Below, piece by piece: positions 1 through 8,871 of a stretch of 64,000 nt of DNA. Position 1 is the first letter of the stretch. The number at the start of each line of letters is the position of its first letter. A model generated the notes under the pieces. It did no database searches and had not been told where the DNA came from. It saw only the letters and a list, made by a program, of their open reading frames with translations. A program made the translations under genes and the position numbers. Source of the DNA: Pomphorhynchus laevis (taxonomy: Eukaryota; Acanthocephala; Palaeacanthocephala; Echinorhynchida; Pomphorhynchidae); contig WNNJ02002018.1 of the NCBI GenBank assembly GCA_012934845.2, positions 34,775 through 98,774 on the forward strand, given 5' to 3'.

Positions 1-3000
1 ATAAAAGTGTAATTATAGTGTAAATAACATTGTAAAAAAGGGTAAAAAAGTGATTATAAAAGTTACTATAGATAAAAGTGTAAAAAAGTGTTAGTAAATG
101 AGTAAATGAAAGTGTATATAATGTTGGAAAAAATGGTGTAAATAATAGTTTTAACAAAAGAGTATAAATTCGTAAAAATAGAAGTGTAATAAAGAGTGAA
201 AAAAGAGTGTAAATAAATGCGTAAAAAGTGCAATTTTAAGTGTTAAAAAGTGTCAAGAAAAGTGTAAAAAAAAGTGTGAACCAGAGTGTAAGTAATAGTG
301 TAAAAAAAGTTTAAAAAATAGTGTAACGAAAGAGAAAATAATATTGTAAATTTTAGCGGTAATTAATGTGTTTTAAAAGAGCAAAAAAAGTGTAAAAAAT
401 AGTATAAAAAATAGTAAAAAATGTATTAAAAAAGTGGAAATAATAGTGTAAAAAAGAGTAAAAAAAAGGTATTAAAAGTGACGAAAATGGTGTTAAAATG
501 CGTGTATAATACAGTGTAAAAATATGTTGAAAAAAGTGTAAATAAAAGTGTAAATAATAGTGTAAAAATTGGTGTAAACAAAAGTGCAAAAAAAAGTGTA
601 AAACTGCATTAAGAAAATAGTGTAAATAAGAGTGTAAATAAAAGTGTAAATAAAAGTAAAAATAATGGTGTAAAAAATAGCACTAATAAAGGTGTACAAA
701 AAGAGCAAATAAAAGTGTAAAAAATAGTATAAAAATAGTAAAAAATGTATTTAAAAATTGAAAATAATAGTGTAATAATGGTTAAAAAACAGTGTAAAAA
801 ATAGGGCAAAAATAAGGCATAAAAAGTGAAAATAATAGTGTTTAAATATGTGTATTAAATAGTGTAAAAATATATAAAAATATCTTAAAAAAAGTGTTAA
901 TAATGGTATAAAAAATGATGTAAAAAAAAGTGCAAATAAAAGTGTATAAATGCATGTATAAGAAAGTGTAAATAGAAGTGTAATAAAAAGTGTAAATTAT
1001 AGTGAAAATAATATCGTAAATAATAGCATAAAAAAGTGTTAAAACAGTGCGAATAAAAGTGTAAAAAATAGTATAAAATAAGGTTAATAAATATGTAAAC
1101 AAAGTGGAAATAAAAGTGTTAATATTGTGTAAATAACATTGTAAAAATAGGGTAAAATAGTGAAAATAATAGTGTATATATAAGTATAAAAAAGTGTAAA
1201 AAAAGTGTTAGTAAAAGATTAAATTAAAGTGTATAAAATGGTGTAAATAATGGTGTAAATAATAGTTTTAACAAATTAGTATAAAGGCGTAAAAATGGAA
1301 GTGTAATTAAGAGTGTAAAAAAGAGTGTAAATAAATGTGTAAAAAAGTGCAATTTAAAGTGTTAAAAAAGTGTAAAGAAAAGTGTAAAAAAGAGTGTAAA
1401 CTAAAGCCTAAGTAATAATGTAAAAAATAGTTTAAAAAAAAGTGTAACGAAAGAGAACATAATATTGTAAATTATAGCGTTAATTAAAGTGTTAAAAAAG
1501 AGCAAAAAAAGTGTAAAAAATAGTATAAAAAAATTGTAAAAAATGTATTAAAAAAGTGGAAACAATAGTTTAAAAATAGTTTAAAAGACAGTGTAAAAAA
1601 GAGTAAAAAAAGGTATAAAAAGTGACGAAAATGGTGTTAACATGAGTGTAAAATACAGTGTAAAAATATGTTGAAAAAAGTGTAAATAAAAGTGTAAATA
1701 ATGGTGTAAAAATTGGTGTAAACAAAAGCGCAAAAAAAGTGTAAAAATGCATTAAGAAAATAGTGTAAACAAGAGTGTAAATAAAAGTGTAAATAAAAGT
1801 AAAAATAATGGTGTAAAAAATAGCACTAACAAAAGTGTTAAAAAAGAGCAAATAAAAGTGTAAAAAATAGTATAAAAATAGTAACAAATGTATTAAAAAA
1901 TTGAAAATAATAGTGTAACAATAGTTAAAAAAAAGTTAAAAAATAGGGCAAAAATAAGGTATAAAAAGTGAAAATAATAGTGTTTTAAGAAGTGTTTAAA
2001 GAAGTGTAAAAAATGTGTAAAAATATCTTTAAAAAAGTGTAAATAAAAGTTAAAATAATGGTGTAAAAATTGATGTAAACAAAAGTGCAAATAAAAGTGT
2101 AAAAATGCGTTTAGATAATAGTGTAAAAAAGAGTGTAAATAAAAGTGTAAAAAATGTAAACAAATGGTGTAAAAAATAACACTAATAAAAGTGTTAAAAA
2201 AGAGCAAATAAAAGTGTAAAAAATAGTATAAAAAAAGGTTTTTAAATGTGTAAACAAAGTTAAAATAAAAGTGTAAAATATTGTGTAAAACACATTGTAA
2301 AAATAGTGTAAAATAAAAAAATAATAGCGAATATATAAGTATAAAAAAAGTGTTAGTAAAAGAGTAAAAAAAGCGTACATAATGTTGTAAATCATGGTGT
2401 AAATAATAGTTTTAACAAATTAGTATAAATGCGTAAAAATGGAAGTGTAATTAAGAGTGTAAAATAGAGTGTAAATAAATGTGTAAAAAAGTGCAATTTA
2501 AAGTGCTAAAAAGTGTAAAGAAAAGTGTAAAAAGGAGTGTGAACTAGAGTGTAAGAAATAGTGTAAAAAATAGTTTAAAAAATCGTTTTACGAAAGAGAA
2601 AATAATATTGTAAATTTTAGCGTTTATTAAAGTGTTAAAAAAGAGCAAAAAAATTGTAAAAAATAGTATAAAAAAATAATAAAAAATGTATTTAAAAAGT
2701 GGAAATAATAGTGTAAAAATAGTTTTAATAACAGTGTAAAAAAGAGTAAAAAAGGTATAAAAAGTGACGAAAATAATGGTAAAATGAGTGTAAAATACAG
2801 TGTAAAAATATGTTGAAAAAGGTGTAAAAAAGTGTATATAATGGTGTATAAATTGATGTAAACAAAAGTGCAAATAAAAGTGTAAAAATGCGTTTAGATA
2901 ATAGTGTAAAAAAGAGTGTAAATAAAAGTGTAAAAAATGTAAAAAAATGGTGTAAAAAATAACACTAATAAAAGTGTTAAAAAAGAGCAAATAAAAGTGT

Positions 3001-3820
3001 AAAAAATAGTATAAAAAAATTGTGAAAAATGTATTAAAAAATTGAAAATAATAGTGTAATAATAGTTAAAAAAACAGTGTAAAAAAAAGGTATAAAAAGC
3101 AACAAAAAAAAGTGTTTTTTTATAAGTGTTTAAAGAAGTGTAAAAATGTGTAAAAATATCTTAAAAAAGTGTAAATAATGGTGTAAAAATTGATGTAAAC
3201 AAAAGTGCAAATAAAAGTGTAAAAATGCGTTTAGAAAATAGTGTAAAAAAGAGTGTAAGTAAAAGTGTAAATAAAGTGAAAAAAAATGGTGTAAAAAATA
3301 GCACTAATAAAAGTGTAAAAAAGAACAAAAAAAGTGTAAAAAAGAACAAATAAAAGTGTAAAAAATTGTATAAAAATAGTAAAAAATGTATTAAAAAGTT
3401 GGAAATAATAGTGTAATAATGGTAAAAAGGTGTAAAAAAGGGCAAAAATAAGTTATATAAATTAAAAATAATAGTGTTAATGAGTGTTTAAAGAAGTGTA
3501 AAAAATGTGTAAAAATATCTTGAAAAAAGTGTAAATAAAAGTGTAAATAATGGTGAAAAAATGATGTAAATAAAAGTGCAAATAAAAGTGTATAAATGCA
3601 TATAGAAAATAGTGCAAATAAAAGTGTAATTAAAAGTGTAAATTATGGTGAAAATAATGGCGTAAATAAAAGCATAAAAAAGTGTTAAAACAGAGCGAAT
3701 AAAAGTGTAAAAAATAGTATAAAATAAGGTGTATAAATGTGTAAACAAAGTGGAAATAAAAGTGTAAATATTGTGGTAAAAACATTGTAAAATATAGGGT
3801 AAAAAGGTGAAATAATAGTG
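1..3820 (+). repeat. A-rich 12-bp satellite, left monomeric block
   Basis: The block consists of roughly 12-bp units close to AGTGTAAATAAA, all in the same direction. Landmark ACGAAAG words at 326, 1447 and 2590 give spacings of 1121 and 1143 bp, so this end is a simple array of about 1.13 kb monomers, followed by a 1489 bp interval to 4079. In bases 1-60 I count 32 A, 17 T, 10 G and 1 C, which shows the strong strand bias. The first 100 bases hold a rare module (TGATTATAAAAGTTACTATA, at 51) seen again only at about 44,682 and 51,028. I see no gene here; minus-strand open frames are products of the repeat period. Confidence 0.93.
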
Positions 3821-5698
3821 TCAAAAAAGTATAAATAAAAGTTGAAAAAATGTTAGTAAAAGAGTAAATGAAAGTGCAAATAATGTTGTTAATAATGGTG
3901 TGAATAATAGTTTTAACAAATTAGTATAAATGCGTAAAAATGGAAGTGTAATTAAGAGTGTAAAAAAGAGTGTAAATAAATGTGTAAAAAAGTGCAATTT
4001 AAAGTGCTAAAAAGTGTAAAGAAAAGTGTAAAAAGGAGTGTGAACTAGAGTGTAAGAAATAGTTTAAAAAATCGTTTTACGAAAGAGATAAATAATATTG
4101 TAAATTTAAGCGTTTATTAAAGTGTTAAAAAAGAGCAAAAAAAGTGTAAAAAATAGTACAAAAAAATAGTAAAAAATGTATTAAAAAAGTAAAAATAATA
4201 GTGTAAAAATAGTTTAAAAGACAGTGTAAAAAAGAGTAAAAAAAGGTATTAAAAGTGACGAAAATAATGTTAAAATGAGTGTACAATACAGTGTAAAAAT
4301 ATGTTAAAAAAAGTGTAAATAAAAGTGTAAATAATGGTGTAAAAATTGGTGTAAACAAAAGCGCAAAAAAAGTGTAAAAATGCATTAAGAAAATAGTGTA
4401 AACAAGAGGGTAAATAAAAGTGTAAATAAAAGTAAAAATAATGGTGTAAAAAATAGCACTAATAAAAGTGTTAAAAAAGAGCAAATAAAAGTGTAAAAAA
4501 TAGTATAAAAATAGTAACAAATGTATTAAAAAATTAAAAATAATAGTGTAACAATGGTTAAAAAAAGTGTAAAAAAGGGCAAAAATAAGGTATAAAAAGT
4601 GAAAATAATAGTGTTTAAAATGTGTAAAAAATATATAAAAACATCTTAAAAAAAGTGAAAAAAAGTGTTAATAATGGTGTAAAAAATGATGTAAATAAAA
4701 GTGCAAATAAAAGTGTATAAATGCATGTATAAAAAAGTGTAAATAGGAGTGTAATAAAAAGGGTAAATTATAGTGAAAATAATGGCGTAAATAATAGCAT
4801 AAAAAAGTGTTAAAACAGTGCAAATAAAAGTGTAAAAAAAGTAAAAAATAAGGTTAATAAATGTGTAAACAAAGTGGAAATAAAAGTGTTAATATTGTGT
4901 AAATAACATTGTGAAAAAAGGTAAAATAGTGAAAATAATAGTGTATATATAAGTAAACAAAAGTGTAAAAAAAGTGTTAGTAAAAGATTAAATTAAAGTG
5001 TAAATAATGTTGTAAATAATGTTGTAAATAATAGTTTTAACAAAAAAGTATAAAGGCGTAAAAATGGAAGTGTAATTAAGTGTGTAAAAAAGAGTGTAAA
5101 TAAATGTGTAAAAAAGTGCAATTTAAAGTGTTAAAAAAGTGTAAAGAAAAGTGTAAAAAGGAGTGTGAACTAGAGTGTAAGTAATAGTGTAAAAATAGTT
5201 TAAAAAAAAGTGTAACGAAAGAGAAAATAATATTGTAAATTTAAGCGTTTATAAAAGTGTTAAAAAAGAGCAAAAAAAGTGTAAAAAATAGTATAAAAAA
5301 TAGTAAAAAATGTATTAAAAAAGTTGAAATAGTAGTGTAATAATGGTTTAAAAAACAGTGTAAAAAAATTAAAAAAAAGGTATTAAAAGTGACAAAACTG
5401 GTGTTAAAATGAGTGTAAAATACAGTGTAAAAATATGTTGAAAAAAGTGTAAATAAAAGTGTAAATAATGGTGTAAAAATTGATGTAAACAGAAGTGCAA
5501 ATAAAAATGTATAAATGCGTTTAGAAAATAGTGTAAAAAAAGTGTAAATAAAAGTACAAATAATAGTGTTTAAATGAGTGTTTAAAGAAGTGTAAAAAAT
5601 GTGTAAAAAGATCTTGAAAAAAGTGTAAATAATGGTGTAAAAAATGATGTAAATAAAAGTGCAAATAAAAGTGTATAAATGCATGAAAAAAATAGTGT

Positions 5699-5736
5699 AA
5701 CTATTTTCTATAAAAAATAGTTCTTTTGTAACTATT
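5699..5736 (+). repeat. Hairpin module of the satellite, intact-stem form
   Basis: AACTATTTT (5699-5707) and AAAATAGTT (5714-5722) form a perfect 9-bp stem with a 6-nt loop. The right arm can instead pair through AATAGTT with AACTATT at 5730-5736, over a 7-nt loop. These three alternating arms are mutually exclusive pairings. The module is one of the few places where the + strand has pyrimidine runs. Other intact-stem copies begin at about 14003, 19324, 23296, 27269, 32589, 37470 and 40985, one in each S-type monomer. I see no reading frame or promoter tied to it; an old small inversion or foldback insertion that was amplified with the satellite is an inference. Confidence 0.8.
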
Positions 5737-8636
5737 GTAATAAAAGTGTAATTAAAAGTGTTAATTTTAGTGAAAATCATGGCGTAAATAATAGCACAAA
5801 AAAGTGTTAAATCAGTGCGAAAAAGGTGTAAAAAATAGTAAAAAAAAGGTTTTTAAATGTGTAAACAAAGTTAAAATAAAAGTGTAAAATATTGTGTAAA
5901 ACACATTGTAAAAATAGTGTAAAATAAAAAAATAATAGCGAATATATAAGTATAAAAAAGTGTAAAAAAAGTGTTAGTAAAAGAGTAAAAAAAGCGTATA
6001 TAATGTTGTAAATCATGGTGTAAATAATAGTTTTAACAAATTAGTATAAATGCGTAAAAATGGAAGTGTAATTATAAGTGTAAAAAAGAGTGTAAATAAA
6101 TGTGTAAAAAAGTGCAATTTAAAGTGCTAAAAAGTGTAAAGAAAAGTGTAAAAAGGAGTGTGAACTAGAGTGTAAGAAATAGTGTAAAAAATAGTTTAAA
6201 AAATCGTTTTACGAAAGAGAAAATAATATTGTAAATTTTAGCGTTAATTAAAGTGTTTAAAAAGAGCAAAAAAAGTGTAAAAAATAGTATAAAAAAAATA
6301 GTAAAAAATGTATTAAAAAAGTCGAAACAATAGTGTAGAAATAGTTTCAAAAACGGTGTAAAAAAGTAAAAAAAGGTATAAAAAGTGACGAAAATAATGT
6401 TAAAATGAGTGTAAAATACAGTGTAAAAATATGTTGAAAAAGGTGTAAATAAAAGTGTATATAATGGTGTAAAAATTGATGTAAACAAAAGTGCAAATAA
6501 AAGTGTATAAATGCGTTTAGAAAATAGTGTAAAAAAGAGTGTAAGTAAAAATGTAAAAAAAGTGAAAATAATAGTGTAAAAAATAGGACTAATAAAAGTG
6601 TAAAAAAGAACAAAAAAAGTGTAAAAAATAGTAAAAAATGTATTAAAAAATTGAAAATAATAGTATAATAATGGTTCAAAGAACAGTGTAATAAAGAGGG
6701 CAAAAAAAGGTATAAAAAGTGAAAATAATAGTGTTTAAATAAGTGTTTAAAGAAGTGTAAAAAATGTGTAAAAATATTTTGAAAAAAGTGTAAATATAAG
6801 TGTAAATAATGGTGAAAAAAATGATGTAAATAAAAGTGCAAATAAAAGTGTATAAATGCATGTAGAATATAGTGTAAAAGGAGTGTAAATAAAAGTGTAA
6901 ATAAAAGTGAAAATATTGGTGTAAAAAATAGCACTAATAAAAGGGTTAAAAAAGAGCAAATAAAAGTGTAAAAAATAGTATAAAAAAATTGTGAAAAATG
7001 TATTAAAAAATTGAAGGTAAGAGTGTAATAATAGTTAAAAAAACAGTGTAAAAAAAGGTATAAAAAGCAAAAAAAAATAGTGTTTTAAGAAGTGTTTAAA
7101 GAAGTGTAAAAAATGTGTAAAAATATCTTTAAAAAAGTGTAAATAAAAGTGAAAATAATTGTGTAAAAATTGATGTAAACAAAAGTGCAAATAAAAGTGT
7201 AAAAATGCGTTTAGATAATAGTGTAAAAAAGAGTGTAAAAAAAGTGTAAAAAATGTAAAAAAATGGTGTAAAAAAAACACTAAAAAAGTGTTAAAAAAGA
7301 GCAAATAAAAGTGTAAAAAATAGTATAAAAAAAGGTTTTTAAATGTGTAAACAAAGTTAAAATAAAAGTGTAAAATATTGTGTAAAACACATTGTAAAAA
7401 AAGTGTAAAATAAAAAAATAATAGCGAATATATAAGTATAAAAAAAGTGTAAAAAAAGTGTTAGTAAAAGAGTAAAAAAAAGCGTACATAATGTTGTAAA
7501 TCATGGTGTAAATAATAGTTTTAACAAATTAGTATAAATGCGTAAAAATGGAAGTGTAATTAAGAGTGTAAAAAAGAGTGTAAATAAATGTGTAAAAAAG
7601 TGCAATTTAAAGTGCTAAAAAGTGTAAAGAAAAGTGTAAAAAGGAGTGTGAACTAGAGTGTAAGAAATAGTGTAAAAAATAGTTTAAAAAATCGTTTTAC
7701 GAAAGAGAAAATAATATTGTAAATTTTAGCGTTTATTAAAGTGTTAAAAAAGAGCAAAAAAATTGTAAAAAATAGTATAAAAAATAGTAAAAAATGTATT
7801 AAAAAAGTGGAAATAATAGTGTAAAAATAGTTTAAATAACAGTGTAAAAAAGAGTAAAAAAGGTATAAAAAGTGACGAAAATAATGTTAAAATGAGTGTA
7901 AAATACAGTGTAAAAATATGTTGAAAAAGGTGTAAATAAAAGTGTAAATAATGGTGTAGAAATTGATGTAAACAAAAGTGCAAATAAAAGTGTATAAATG
8001 CGTTTAGAAAATAGTGTAAAAAAGAGTGTAAATAAAAGTGTAAAAAAAAGTGAAAATATTGGTGTAAAAAATAGCACTAATAAAAGGGTTAAAAAAGAGC
8101 AAATAAAAGTGTAAAAAATAGTATAAAAAAATTGTGAAAAATGTATTAAAAAATTGAAGGTAAGAGTGTAATAATAGTTAAAAAAACAGTGTAAAAAAAG
8201 GTATAAAAAGCAAAAAAAATAGTGTTTTAAGAAGTGTTTAAAGAAGTGTAAAAAATGTGTAAAAATATCTTTAAAAAAGTGTAAATAAAAGTGAAAATAA
8301 TGGTGTAAAAATTGATGTAAACAAAAGTGCAAATAAAAGTGTAAAAATGCGTTTAGATAATAGTGTAAAAAAGAGTGTAAATAAAAGTGTAAAAAATGTA
8401 AAAAAATGGTGTAAAAAATAACACTAATAAAAGTGTTAAAAAAGAGCAAATAAAAGTGTAAAAAATAGTATAAAAAAATTGTGAAAAATGTATTAAAAAA
8501 TTGAAAATAATAGTGTAATAATAGTTAAAAAAACAGTGTAAAAAAAGGTATAAAAAGCAAAAAAAAATAGTGTTTTTTTATAAGTGTTTAAAGAAGTGTA
8601 AAAATGTGTAAAAATATCTTAAAAAAAGTGTAAATA

Positions 8637-8640
8637 ATGG
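8637..8640. repeat. Left ATGG flank of the insertion (possible target-site duplication)
   Basis: The satellite reads ...TAAATAATGG and stops at 8640, and coding sequence begins at 8641. The same four bases recur at the right end of the island. In uninterrupted satellite copies ATGG occurs once at this point, so it fits a 4-bp target-site duplication. Chance microhomology is the alternative for so short a word. Confidence 0.6.
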
Positions 8641-8871
8641 AGCTGCGCATCCGCTCCACGGGTAAACCATTTAATGCGCACTATAGACCCCGCCTTCGCC
8701 GAAGAGTTTTTCCGTTTGTTCGACCGCTTGATATTGAAGTGTTTTAGCAATATCACTTCTATTCAACCCGATAAGTGGGCGTGGATGCAAGCTTGCTTAC
8801 CGCTGAAGATGGGAGGACTGGGCCTTCGAAGCTGCTTCCAACACTCTCAGGCAGCCTTCCTTCTAGTGTAG
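8641..8871 (+). pseudogene. Fragment of LINE reverse transcriptase, C-terminal end
   Basis: Frame 1 is open from the insertion edge at 8641 to a TAG at 8869-8871. It reads PRVNHLMRTIDPAFAEEF, then WMQACLPLKMGGLGLRS and QHSQAAFL. These are the typical closing blocks of a non-LTR retrotransposon RT: an arginine-valine-asparagine-histidine-leucine start of the thumb region, then the LP..xGGLGL motif. The catalytic palm with its YxDD motif is absent, so it has no polymerase activity. After AAFL the likely RT continuation (SSVDTVASQL) lies in the next frame, from about 8,858. One frame change near 8,860 therefore separates it from the nuclease part. An ATG at 8674 is present but is probably an internal methionine of the old protein. 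Confidence 0.78.

Noticed and set aside
1-8640. Many minus-strand open frames of 60-205 codons rich in Phe, Tyr, Thr, Ile and Leu
   Set aside because: They follow the 12-bp repeat (four codons) with frame jumps at every A-run length change. They have no conserved start, no domain and no codon bias beyond the repeat. They are by-products of a C-poor + strand.
8674-8871. ATG at 8674 as start of a genuine 65-residue gene
   Set aside because: The same frame is open back to the insertion edge with RT-like residues before the ATG, so it is an internal methionine of a truncated RT.
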